Source: Kangiellaceae bacterium
GTDB taxonomy: Bacteria; Pseudomonadota; Gammaproteobacteria; Enterobacterales; Kangiellaceae
Length of the DNA stretch: 64,000 nt
NCBI GenBank assembly: GCA_026196875.1
Contig: JAPHTP010000020.1
Coordinates: 1-64,000 of the forward strand
Direction: 5' to 3'
Part shown: positions 10,504-18,521 of the stretch, one piece after another
How the letters are laid out: every line of letters starts with the position of its first letter
Position numbering within the stretch: the first letter of the stretch is position 1
Translations under genes and position numbers: made by a program
Notes under the pieces: generated by a model
Database searches by the model: none
The model's input: the letters and a program-made list of their open reading frames with translations, nothing else
Told to the model about the DNA's origin: nothing

Positions 10504-11283
10504 TTACATTTGCTTAAATATCCCGGTAAAACTTCGACTAACTTGTAACTTTTTATTTGAATCTTTAAGGTGAGCGTACATGCGCCCATTGAAATCTTTA
10601 TTGACTTTTTCAATGCACTTAGAATTAACCAGGGTACTCCTGTGAATCTGCCAAAACTGATCGGAGTCTAGTTGTTTAGCTAATTCTTTTATTGACATTC
10701 GAATATGGTATTCATTGTCGCTAGTTACCACTGTTGTATACTTATCTTCTGCTTGAAAGTAGAACACATCTTTTGGATCAATCAGATAGACATCGCCTTT
10801 ACGGGTTGTTTTTATCCAGGTTAGCTTTTTATTTTCAGTGTCTTCTTTGTGAATCTTCCCCATTAGCTCTTCTATTAACTTAAGATTCGATGGAGTTGGC
10901 TCTTTTTCCTCAGAGAGTCTTGCCTTTATCCTGCGTAAGGTTTTCTCCAAACGTTTTTCTTGAATGGGTTTTAACAGATAATCAATGGCTTCGTGTTCAA
11001 AAGCTTCTACAGCGTATTGATTATGTGCGGTAATAAACACTAATATTGGCGAAAAGTTAGACTCTACTATTTGTTTAGCTAGAGTCATGCCATCAACTTG
11101 AGGCATACAGATATCTAAAAACACCAAATCAGGATTCTTTTTAGTAATTTGTTCAAAAGCATCTTGACCGTTAGCTGAGCTACCAACTACTTCCAACTCT
11201 GGCCACATATCTGTCAATAAACTATTTAAGTGACGAGATAGCAATGGCTCGTCATCTACTAGTAAAGCTTTATAATTTCTCAT
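10504..11283 (-). CDS. LytTR-family response regulator
   Basis: 259 residues. An N-terminal receiver domain carries the acidic pair Asp10/Asp11, the phospho-acceptor Asp57 in LVFLDICMP, and the Lys in DYLLKPIQEKRL. A C-terminal LytTR DNA-binding domain follows (YFQAEDKYTTVVT ... QIHRSTLVNSKCIEKV), as in AlgR, AgrA and LytR. The gene follows its presumed cognate LytS-type kinase by 54 bp and abuts the phosphopantetheinyl transferase gene. Likely targets are promoters of this region, including its own operon; LytTR sites are loose direct repeats and I did not find a convincing pair. Confidence 0.95.
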   Translation of the reverse strand: MRNYKALLVDDEPLLSRHLNSLLTDMWPELEVVGSSANGQDAFEQITKKNPDLVFLDICMPQVDGMTLAKQIVESNFSPILVFITAHNQYAVEAFEHEAIDYLLKPIQEKRLEKTLRRIKARLSEEKEPTPSNLKLIEELMGKIHKEDTENKKLTWIKTTRKGDVYLIDPKDVFYFQAEDKYTTVVTSDNEYHIRMSIKELAKQLDSDQFWQIHRSTLVNSKCIEKVNKDFNGRMYAHLKDSNKKLQVSRSFTGIFKQM

Positions 11284-11337
11284 ACAATTTCAATCTTTAA
11301 ATCTTCGAGATAAGATAATCAAACAAAGTTTGCGCCA

Positions 11338-12399
11338 TTAAGCTGCAGAAGACATAAGTAACTTACCGGATCTCGTAGGCAAAAACAGTATGGCAGTAAC
11401 ACCGCCTTGTTCGTTACTCTTAATATCCAGTCTGGCTTTTTCGCCGTAGTAATGTTTGGACCTCTGCCTAACATTTCCAAGGCCAACCCCATAACCTTGA
11501 CGGTCACTGTTCCCTAACCCTACTCCATTATCGAATATTTCGATTTTAAGAAACTCGCGATTGTAAACCGAAAGTAGAATACTTAGTTTGCACTTAGTCG
11601 ATGACGGCTCTATGCCATGAAGTATTGCATTTTCAACTAGAGGTTGAATTAGCAGCGGAGGAAGTATTTGAGTTAAGTCAACGTCATCCTCAATTTTCAA
11701 CTCATAGTCAAGTCGCTCACCAAGTCGAACTTTCTGAATCGCCAAATATGAATCACAAAAACTCAGCTCATCTTGAATAGTTAGGTCATTATCTTTGGAA
11801 CGCTTTAAACTATGGCGAAGAAGAACCGACAGGTGGTCGAGCATTAGCATTGCTCGTTTAGGCTCTAATTGAATTGACGCTTTCAAATTTGCAATCGTAT
11901 TAAATAGAAAATGAGGCTCGATTTGAGATTGCAGCAGCTTTAACTGACTTTGCAATAATAACTTTTCTTTCTCAGCTTTTTCCAATTGAATTGTTTTCAA
12001 CTCGGTTTTCATTTGAGCCTCACGCTCAACAATAAAATACCAATATAATGTGAGGCTACTCGCAATAAAGGCAACTAACAACCAACCAGTTACATCGCTT
12101 TGTACATCAGCTAAGAACCATCGCGTAGAGAAAACGATCAGAAAAGTACTAACTACAAAACCTAGAACAGCAGGAATAATATAATGAACAAGCTTTCCTT
12201 TTTGAGGAAACAATCTCTGTGAAAGGTTGATACAGGTATGGATACATAATCCGTAACAATAAGAGCAGAAAAATGTTAACCACGCGTATTTGGTATTACC
12301 TTCTATAACGTTGATAAAAATAGCAACCAAGGTACAAACTAAAATCGTTTTGAAATAATCGCCAAGCGGCGTACCTAAGAAATCCCTAATCTTCTGCAC
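11338..12399 (-). CDS. LytS/AlgZ-type sensor histidine kinase
   Basis: 353 residues. The first 120 residues hold several hydrophobic membrane segments, followed by a coiled-coil stretch (KTELKTIQLEKAEKEKLLLQ) and the His_kinase motif SQIEPHFLFNTIANLK with the phospho-accepting His. The C-terminal ATPase has LVENAILHGIEP and a GVGLGN loop. There is no separate periplasmic sensor domain, so the signal is probably sensed in or near the membrane. It starts at GTG 12399, the base next to the stop of the outer-membrane protein gene, with AGGGA upstream; this zero-gap coupling suggests barrel and kinase are made together. Partner: the LytTR regulator. Confidence 0.94.
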   Translation of the reverse strand: MQKIRDFLGTPLGDYFKTILVCTLVAIFINVIEGNTKYAWLTFFCSYCYGLCIHTCINLSQRLFPQKGKLVHYIIPAVLGFVVSTFLIVFSTRWFLADVQSDVTGWLLVAFIASSLTLYWYFIVEREAQMKTELKTIQLEKAEKEKLLLQSQLKLLQSQIEPHFLFNTIANLKASIQLEPKRAMLMLDHLSVLLRHSLKRSKDNDLTIQDELSFCDSYLAIQKVRLGERLDYELKIEDDVDLTQILPPLLIQPLVENAILHGIEPSSTKCKLSILLSVYNREFLKIEIFDNGVGLGNSDRQGYGVGLGNVRQRSKHYYGEKARLDIKSNEQGGVTAILFLPTRSGKLLMSSAA

Positions 12400-13617
12400 C
12401 TAAAAAGTCCCTTCAATCCTAAAAAAGGTCTCAAAATCGTTAGGTAACTGTCGATACACTGAACCATTTGAACCTCCGTATGAGCGAAAACCAAATTGCG
12501 ACTTATGGTTTTGGCTCCATTCATAGATTATTCGCGCCGTAGCAACCACCCCTTTATCTCGTGGTGAAATTTGCATATCAACTTCAATGTCATATTTCTC
12601 AGAGTCATAGGATAAATGCAAGAGCATATTATGCTGCACCAAGTTAACAGTGGTAAAAAACTCTCTCTCAGCAGCAAGTAGAGTTAACCCGCCCAAAGTA
12701 TCTGATTGAGCACTGCCAGCATCAAACAAATCTTGCCATTGTCGATAACTGGCACTACGCGAATCATACCAGTACTCTGCAATAAGACTAAGGTTATTCG
12801 CAAAACTATAGCTAATACCCGTCAAAAATTGAAAACCGTTGTCAGCCATATATTCTTGGATCGGATATTCTGAGGGAAAGTATTCATCACCATTTAGCGA
12901 ATGACCAAGTTTACGATATCTCTCACTCCATAAAGTAGACACATGATATGATAGTGCGTCACCAATAACGGTTACCGCACTTCCGCCTATGTTTAGGCGA
13001 TTAATATCATCCCCGTAGATAATACCTTGAAGATCCCAATCACCGACTAGCTCGTAGTAACGAATTCCTGCTCCTTTAGGCTGGTCAATGTTAGAATCTT
13101 GTTGTGTTTTACTATTTGCTACAATCAATGTTAAAGAGCCAGAGTCAGAATAGCTTTCGGCACTTATCATCCATGCACCTTCATCGATAACGACGCCTGT
13201 CGCCAGGTTTGATTCGACCGTAACCAAGTTAAGAGGCTGGTGACCAAAGCCTACTGCCCAATTCAATCTTTTCTTACCGAAAGTATAATCCCATCCATAA
13301 GCACTTGTATCTAAAAAAAACTCCCCTATTATCAGTTTATCTTCTTTAGACAAATCAGTTGTATCATTTTTATCTTGTCGCTGCTCTCTAGCAGAGATAG
13401 AAGTTCTGAATCCATCATACTCCAAATTAAAGTCAACCACAGTTTGGTCTAAATAGTTTGCAGTATTATTAAAAAAAAGGTTATTTCCTTCCTGGTATTT
13501 TTCTGAGGAAAACCGATAGCCTAACTGCCATTCATACGCTAAGGTTTTATTACAAAAAAGAGATAAACTCAGCCAGGATAGTATCCCAAAATATGACTTA
13601 TAATTGAGGATCAACAT
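12400..13617 (-). CDS. Predicted outer-membrane beta-barrel protein, function unknown
   Basis: 405 residues. A signal peptide (hydrophobic segment ending near TLAYEWQ) is followed by alternating-hydrophobicity strands typical of a barrel, and the last residue is Phe (FFRIEGTF), the usual BAM recognition end. Recurrent patterns such as YHVSTLWSERY and SLIAEYWYDSRS resemble porin-like strands. I do not recognise the family. It is the gene directly before the LytS-type kinase and follows the MipA-like gene by 110 bp, so it may be the export or surface component connected with the ABC/LolA-like genes upstream, or a barrel whose state the kinase reads. Both are inference. Confidence 0.8.
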   Translation of the reverse strand: MLILNYKSYFGILSWLSLSLFCNKTLAYEWQLGYRFSSEKYQEGNNLFFNNTANYLDQTVVDFNLEYDGFRTSISAREQRQDKNDTTDLSKEDKLIIGEFFLDTSAYGWDYTFGKKRLNWAVGFGHQPLNLVTVESNLATGVVIDEGAWMISAESYSDSGSLTLIVANSKTQQDSNIDQPKGAGIRYYELVGDWDLQGIIYGDDINRLNIGGSAVTVIGDALSYHVSTLWSERYRKLGHSLNGDEYFPSEYPIQEYMADNGFQFLTGISYSFANNLSLIAEYWYDSRSASYRQWQDLFDAGSAQSDTLGGLTLLAAEREFFTTVNLVQHNMLLHLSYDSEKYDIEVDMQISPRDKGVVATARIIYEWSQNHKSQFGFRSYGGSNGSVYRQLPNDFETFFRIEGTF

Positions 13618-13727
13618 TAAAAAACCTAACTCTTAAACTAAACTACGAAGAAGTAAGCTTGATATTTCTATTATTACCTTCTCAATTATCGAGTACACTT
13701 TTTTGTCTTCATATATTATTTTCATAG

Positions 13728-14528
13728 CTAGAAAAAATAAGTATAACCAACAGTAATTTCGGGCTGGAGGTCATTTTTCACTAAACTGCTATTTTGCACA
13801 TCATCACTGAGGAGGTTTAAGCCAATCATACTGAAAATTACACTTTGTTCAGACAACATATAAACTGCCTCGGCCATCACGCCATAGCTATACAACCCCG
13901 CCTCTCCAGTATAAGCCGTTCTAGTAGGAGTTACTTCAAGTTCGCTCACTCCAAAGTAATCATCTATAAACTTTTCATCTGCCCATGAAACATGAAACCC
14001 GATCGTCCCGATCATGTTCTGACTGAAGAAGTGCTCATAAGACAAACTCAATTTAGCAGTCCAACCTTCATTATCTTTTTCAAGTCCCTTATCGAACTCC
14101 AAAGCAAGATCCCACTCTTCAACATTAACACTAATGTAAGGCTTTAAAGTCACTGTACCGCCAGGATCTATCATGCCTTGCAATTCTTCAGGATCTTCAT
14201 CTGACAATCCGATATCTTTTGCAGCCCCATATAAGCCGTAGCGATAACTTAGCCCTATGCCCAAAGATACCTCTTCAACTTTCGTTTCAACGCCAAAACC
14301 TCTTATAGTGCCAGCATAGTACTTTGACGATTTATCAATGTGGTACGCAGCTTCGAAAACTGGAAACAAGAAATACTCGGCGTCATCACTACCAATATAT
14401 TTAGAGCTTGTATTCGCCGCGGCACCCAAATTATATTCCCAACGCTCAGCACTTTCGGCCTGGACACTGTTCAAAAGTAACAAAGGCGAAGTTAAAGTTA
14501 AAATGCGCATCCAATATTTAGCTTTCAT
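13728..14528 (-). CDS. MipA/OmpV-family outer-membrane protein
   Basis: 266 residues with a signal peptide (cleavage probably after VQAESA) and the MipA/OmpV pattern: an early YNLGAAANTSSKYIGSDD segment, AAYHID, alternating strands such as GIGLSYRYGLYG, and a C-terminal GYTYFF ending in Phe. In E. coli MipA is a scaffold-like outer-membrane protein that interacts with a murein hydrolase; in other bacteria family members have been linked to antibiotic or peptide responses. Its position between a LolA-like gene and the barrel/two-component genes suggests an envelope-remodelling role for the operon. Family assignment is good; exact role unknown. Confidence 0.85.
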   Translation of the reverse strand: MKAKYWMRILTLTSPLLLLNSVQAESAERWEYNLGAAANTSSKYIGSDDAEYFLFPVFEAAYHIDKSSKYYAGTIRGFGVETKVEEVSLGIGLSYRYGLYGAAKDIGLSDEDPEELQGMIDPGGTVTLKPYISVNVEEWDLALEFDKGLEKDNEGWTAKLSLSYEHFFSQNMIGTIGFHVSWADEKFIDDYFGVSELEVTPTRTAYTGEAGLYSYGVMAEAVYMLSEQSVIFSMIGLNLLSDDVQNSSLVKNDLQPEITVGYTYFF

Positions 14529-14611
14529 TGCTTACTCCCTGTAGAAAGGTTGGTTTGATTTTTCAATCCATTTACTACTTTTAACTTATCAAAATAATTA
14601 GGAACTTATAG

Positions 14612-15433
14612 CTATAGATTCCCAAGGTTATTTCGAATTAAAAATGATGGGTTAAAGAATTTATCCGGTATATCAACTGTTTCCGCGCTGACAGTTTGCA
14701 TAACTGTCTTTCTACTGCCAACAACGCTATTTTCTAGAATCATTTCAGTCACCCAAAATTTTTCGTTAAGCTCCCCACGGATAAAGTTGGCTACTTTCGC
14801 CAGCTTACCTGATTTTAAATAGAACTTAGCTCGTATTGGAAAGTTCGTTTCTGAATTAACTACTAAATCTATTTTCTGATAACTCACGCCCTTAATTTTT
14901 GCTGTCAGCCTAAGCTCGATTTCATCAGACTCTTTAGCCTCTCGTTCTACTTTTGACTCGACAAATTCGGCACTATAACTTTCACTCCAGCTGAGTGTTG
15001 TTAAATCACCAACTGCAGCATCTCCAAGAAGTTTCTGCATTGGAGAAATTCTTATAGGCCGCCTCGTTTTCGGCATAAATATCCAAAATTTTTCGTCTTG
15101 CATCAGAACTTTCTGACCTGCTTGAGAAGCAGATTTGAAAACTGCTAGAGAGCCTTTACCCGGTTTTGTGAAGACTTCATATACTTGTGTTTTCTCTAGT
15201 TTTTCTTGCTCATATTCATGAACATATGTCACTGTCTTGGTTGGTGACAAGGAAAAACGATAACTGTCTGCTTGCTGTAGTCTATTTTCGACGGTCTGTA
15301 TTTTTGCCTCTCGTATAACCTTAGCTGGCGTTTCCTGGGAAGCCTTGTCCAGACCTAAGCCAGGCTCCGCGGCAACTGTTTGGAGAGATAAGCAAAGATT
15401 TAGCATTAACAAAAATCTAAATTGATTAGACAT
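14612..15433 (-). CDS. LolA-like outer-membrane lipoprotein-sorting protein
   Basis: About 273 residues from ATG 15433, which overlaps the end of the permease gene by 8 bp and is directly followed by a signal peptide (MSNQFRFLLMLNLCLSLQ, cleavage after TVAA). The mature part has the pattern of the LolA-like family (periplasmic half-barrel proteins encoded with LolCDE/MacB-type ABC genes): DSYRFSLSPTK, KFWIFMPKTRRPIRISPMQKLLGDAAVGDL and EIELRLTAK. Such proteins are thought to carry lipid or lipoprotein between the inner and outer membranes. Here it would take cargo from the adjacent ABC unit. Substrate unknown. Confidence 0.85.
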   Translation of the reverse strand: MSNQFRFLLMLNLCLSLQTVAAEPGLGLDKASQETPAKVIREAKIQTVENRLQQADSYRFSLSPTKTVTYVHEYEQEKLEKTQVYEVFTKPGKGSLAVFKSASQAGQKVLMQDEKFWIFMPKTRRPIRISPMQKLLGDAAVGDLTTLSWSESYSAEFVESKVEREAKESDEIELRLTAKIKGVSYQKIDLVVNSETNFPIRAKFYLKSGKLAKVANFIRGELNEKFWVTEMILENSVVGSRKTVMQTVSAETVDIPDKFFNPSFLIRNNLGNL

Positions 15434-16643
15434 AAGACAATGCCTCCACAATCGGTTTACGTGAACCACTTCTGGCTGCCAGCCAAGCCGCAACGGCACA
15501 AATAATGGTTAGCAAAACAGAACTTAATAATGTCAACTCAAGTGAAAAATTGATTGCAATAGGGAAGCCTTGAGTACTCCCTGGCGGTGGCGGCATTTCT
15601 ATGTTTGCGAAATTGAGAAGCCCTATCAGTCCTAAGGTCAATAGTATTCCGCTCAAAGTACCAATGAGCCCAATCATTAAACCCTCAAGTGTAAAATTTC
15701 TGGTGATCTCGTATCGGTAAGTTCCCATCGCTGCCAAAGTGCCGATTTCTCGTGTTCTTTCCATTACCGTCATCCCCATAGTATTGGAGATAGCCAGAAA
15801 CACAATCAATGAAATAATGATGCCAAGCAATGCAAAGATTCGGTCAAATAAATTTTTTACATCTCTATAATAAAAAGCCCGTACCCACCAAGGCGTAACT
15901 TCTACATCAGTATTTTCTGTTTGGATTTGTTCGAGCTTGTCTGCAGTTTGTTTAATGTCAAATAGATGAATCGAAATACTACTGACCAGGTCACTATCCA
16001 ATAAGCTTTGGGCAGAGGTAACATCAGTATAAATCATCCGCTTTTCGAGTTCAGGAACCCCCGTACTAAAAATGCCTTTGACTTTAAAGTCCATAGCATT
16101 CATTACGTTTTCTGTGGTGGTACTTAACAGCGTAACTATATCCCCTACTCCAACTTTAAGATTCTTCGCAAGACCTGAAGCTAGCAATATTTCAGGGTCA
16201 CTACCACTTTCAACTTCACTCGACAGAGCACGCCCATCGGTAAAATTAATGAAAGGCCCCTTCGCTAAAAATTCTCCATGCTCGACACCTTTTCCCATGA
16301 AAATTGCAGTTTTCTCTCCATTGGAAATAAGGCCTTGAAAGTCAACGTGGGGTAGCACAGCTTTGATTTGCTCGTCTTTAAGATATTGTTGTTGAATATC
16401 CTTATAAGCAGAGATCCCGTATTGCAGAGGATAATCTTCCTCAAGCTCGAAATAACCTGAACGAGTTAAAATCAGATTTCCCGTATCTCGAGCGCTCTCT
16501 TCCTCAAGGCCTTGGTACATATATAGGCCAAACCCTCCACCAGCCAACAACACTAAAGTGGCGACAATTGTAATTAGAATGGTAAAAAATGAACGGCGTC
16601 GATTTCTTAAAATGTTATACCATGCCAATTTGATGCTCTGCAT
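15426..16643 (-). CDS. ABC transporter permease, FtsX/MacB/LolE type
   Basis: 405 residues from ATG 16643, with GGAG six bases upstream (a GTG at 16655 is also in frame). One N-terminal membrane helix (FFTILITIVATLVLLAGG) is followed by a large periplasmic domain of about 230 residues, then three C-terminal helices with the FtsX motif NTMGMTVMERTREIGTLAAMG. This is the type VII ABC topology used by LolCE and MacB for mechanotransmission, not for classical import or export. It overlaps the ATPase gene by 29 bp and the LolA-like gene by 8 bp, a tight ABC plus carrier unit. Confidence 0.92.
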   Translation of the reverse strand: MQSIKLAWYNILRNRRRSFFTILITIVATLVLLAGGGFGLYMYQGLEEESARDTGNLILTRSGYFELEEDYPLQYGISAYKDIQQQYLKDEQIKAVLPHVDFQGLISNGEKTAIFMGKGVEHGEFLAKGPFINFTDGRALSSEVESGSDPEILLASGLAKNLKVGVGDIVTLLSTTTENVMNAMDFKVKGIFSTGVPELEKRMIYTDVTSAQSLLDSDLVSSISIHLFDIKQTADKLEQIQTENTDVEVTPWWVRAFYYRDVKNLFDRIFALLGIIISLIVFLAISNTMGMTVMERTREIGTLAAMGTYRYEITRNFTLEGLMIGLIGTLSGILLTLGLIGLLNFANIEMPPPPGSTQGFPIAINFSLELTLLSSVLLTIICAVAAWLAARSGSRKPIVEALSYV

Positions 16644-17373
16644 GCTTCGCTCCACTGGTTAACTTCTGAAATTTTTGTGGTTCTAGGTGTTCGATTTCTT
16701 TGCTGACAAGCAAACCATCCCGCAAGTAAATCGCTCTATGGCAGCGTTCTGTCATTCGACTATCATGGGTAGCAACCAGAAAAGTCGTTTGGGTCGTAGC
16801 TCCTAACTCACGCATCAAATCAATAACAACGGTAGCAGTTTCTGTATCAAGATTGGCGGTAGGCTCATCGGCGATCACCAGCGCCGGCCGCTTTACCAGC
16901 GCTCTGGCTACTGCAACACGCTGTTGTTGTCCTCCGGACAACTGATCAGGTCGTTTGTACTCATGCCCGGCTAAACCAACTTGTTCCAATATCGATAGAA
17001 CTTTCTGCTTTCTTTCACTCTTGCTTTGACTACTGAGAATTAATGGGTACTCCACATTCTCAAACGCTGTCATAGCTTCTATAAGATTGTACCGCTGAAA
17101 AATAAATCCAATCCGTTCTCGGCGGATTTTCGTAGAAAGATGCAGATCCTTTGATATTTTTTGATTGTTAAAAAATAAGTCGCCCTGGTAATCCATGTCT
17201 AGCAGACCACAAATATTAAGTAGCGTGCTTTTCCCACTTCCTGAAGGACCGCACAACGCGACAGTTTCTCCGCGATGGACGCTACCGCTAACACCTTTTA
17301 GTGCACGGGTCTTAGTTTCGCCCTGGATAAAAGTCTTAACTATATTTTCAAATCTAAGCATTTCTGTATCCAT
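16615..17373 (-). CDS. ABC transporter ATP-binding protein, LolD/MacB type
   Basis: 252 residues. Walker A GPSGSGKSTLLN, Q-loop in GFIFQRYNLIEAMTAFENV, signature LSGGQQQRVAVARAL, Walker B LVIADEPTANLD and switch His in VATHDSR are all intact. The NLIEAMTAFENV stretch is typical of the LolD/MacB/FtsE branch. It energises the neighbouring FtsX-type permease. It starts 43 bp after the TPR-like gene. Confidence 0.95.
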   Translation of the reverse strand: MDTEMLRFENIVKTFIQGETKTRALKGVSGSVHRGETVALCGPSGSGKSTLLNICGLLDMDYQGDLFFNNQKISKDLHLSTKIRRERIGFIFQRYNLIEAMTAFENVEYPLILSSQSKSERKQKVLSILEQVGLAGHEYKRPDQLSGGQQQRVAVARALVKRPALVIADEPTANLDTETATVVIDLMRELGATTQTTFLVATHDSRMTERCHRAIYLRDGLLVSKEIEHLEPQKFQKLTSGAKHAEHQIGMV

Positions 17374-17416
17374 TAGATGCTGTGTTTAAAATTCTTCGAG
17401 CGTAAGACTATCTTGT

Positions 17417-18067
17417 TTAAAGTTTACGCAATATAGAACGTGCTTCTTTTACTGTACTGTCTTCTGGCGGCAATTCTCGGGTTATCGCTTCGAGATATTC
17501 ACGCGCAACCTGTTTTTCTCCCATTTTTTCGGCAGCTATTCCAGCACATAGGTAAGTTGATGCTTTCTGGGAAAATGGCAAACGAGCCACTTCTTTACTA
17601 ATAATGGTTTTCTTTAAAATTTCGTATCCTATCTCGAGGCGATTAAACATTTCGGGTACTTCAATAAAAGTACAGCCTGCGGTATTGCGAACCCATAAAG
17701 AAACTGGAATCCCCTCGAATTTTCTTACGTGATCATTTGGCTGTAATAGATTGATACCTTTATCTATTAGCGCCATTCCCTTCTCCAGATACTTGAGCTG
17801 CCTCCACGGTATAAAGCTATCCCTGGCCCTCATCGCTTCGGCACTGCCAAGCACGGCGTTAATCAAAGCGCTATTCGGATACCGCTTGTGCAGCTTGGTG
17901 AGCTCTTCATGAGCCTTTTCATTGGCATCACTATCACCTTTAGCAGCAGCAGAGTATTGGTTTATTACTTCGGATGGTATTAGCGGCTCAGCTTTGTCAG
18001 CATATGCCGATGTCATGAAGCTAAGTGCCACGATAAGAGAGATCATGTTCACCAGGTTCAGTTTCAT
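17417..18067 (-). CDS. Exported TPR-like helical protein, function unknown
   Basis: 216 residues with a signal peptide (MKLNLVNMISLIVALSF, cleavage after AYADKA) and helical repeats that look TPR-like (LTKLHKRYPNSALINAVLGSAEAM; YEILKKTIISKEVARLPFS; EYLEAITRELPPEDSTVKEAR). It opens the minus-strand string that continues into the LolD/LolE/LolA-like genes, so it is likely a periplasmic accessory of that transporter. AAGGAAACC serves as ribosome-binding site. Clear family not recognised. Confidence 0.8.
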   Translation of the reverse strand: MKLNLVNMISLIVALSFMTSAYADKAEPLIPSEVINQYSAAAKGDSDANEKAHEELTKLHKRYPNSALINAVLGSAEAMRARDSFIPWRQLKYLEKGMALIDKGINLLQPNDHVRKFEGIPVSLWVRNTAGCTFIEVPEMFNRLEIGYEILKKTIISKEVARLPFSQKASTYLCAGIAAEKMGEKQVAREYLEAITRELPPEDSTVKEARSILRKL

Positions 18068-18521
18068 TTTTGGTTTCCTTAAGCCTTAAATATGGCTAAA
18101 GCTTACCAAAGTCGGAACCGGCAAGTTTGGGCGTGCGACGAAACGTCCGTAGAGAGTGCTAACGGTTAATATCGAGGATAAAGCGACGTATCCCCATACG
18201 AAATGTGTTTTTGTTTGATGAAAGGCTTATCTGACGCCTCAGTCAACCGTCACAGCAGGTGTCGGTTGCACTGACTTGTTGTGTTTATTGGACGCTATAT
18301 GTCAGGCCACATCCTTTTTCGAGAACTACACACCAGACTCGGTTAAAAGACGATAGGACAAAAATGAGCAAGTTGCTCGTTTTCCTGAATATGGGAGAAA
18401 GTAATTGCTCTATCTCATTTTCGAGCAAAACGAGTCAGTCCTATCACTCGCTTTTAACACTCATTAATTACTTATTAAAGCCCTGATATTAATTCAGGGC
18501 TTTTGTTTTTTTAGCTAATGC
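18068..18521. other. 454-bp intergenic region with hairpins; possible small RNA on the plus strand
   Basis: No convincing protein gene. Reading the plus strand there are three inverted repeats in a row: 18239-18274 (TCAGTCAACCG paired with CGGTTGCACTGA, one bulge), 18355-18386 (AGGACAAAAATGAGCAA folding on TTGCTCGTTTTCCT) and the terminator hairpin at 18477-18512. Two structured stems followed by a rho-independent terminator is the shape of a bacterial small RNA, but I could not find a clear promoter. The left part must contain the minus-strand promoter of the TPR/ABC string. Confidence 0.3.
18477..18512. terminator. Rho-independent terminator hairpin
   Basis: AAAGCCCTGA pairs perfectly with TCAGGGCTTT around a 7-base loop, followed on the plus strand by TGTTTTTTT. 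The U-run favours plus-strand termination, but it lies only 9 bp after the stop of the minus-strand aminopeptidase gene, where the stem is followed by TTTAATAA, so it probably acts in both directions. Confidence 0.75.

Noticed and set aside
18259-18486. A 75-codon plus-strand frame in the hairpin-rich region
   Set aside because: Its sequence is explained by the inverted repeats, it ends inside the terminator stem, and it resembles no protein.
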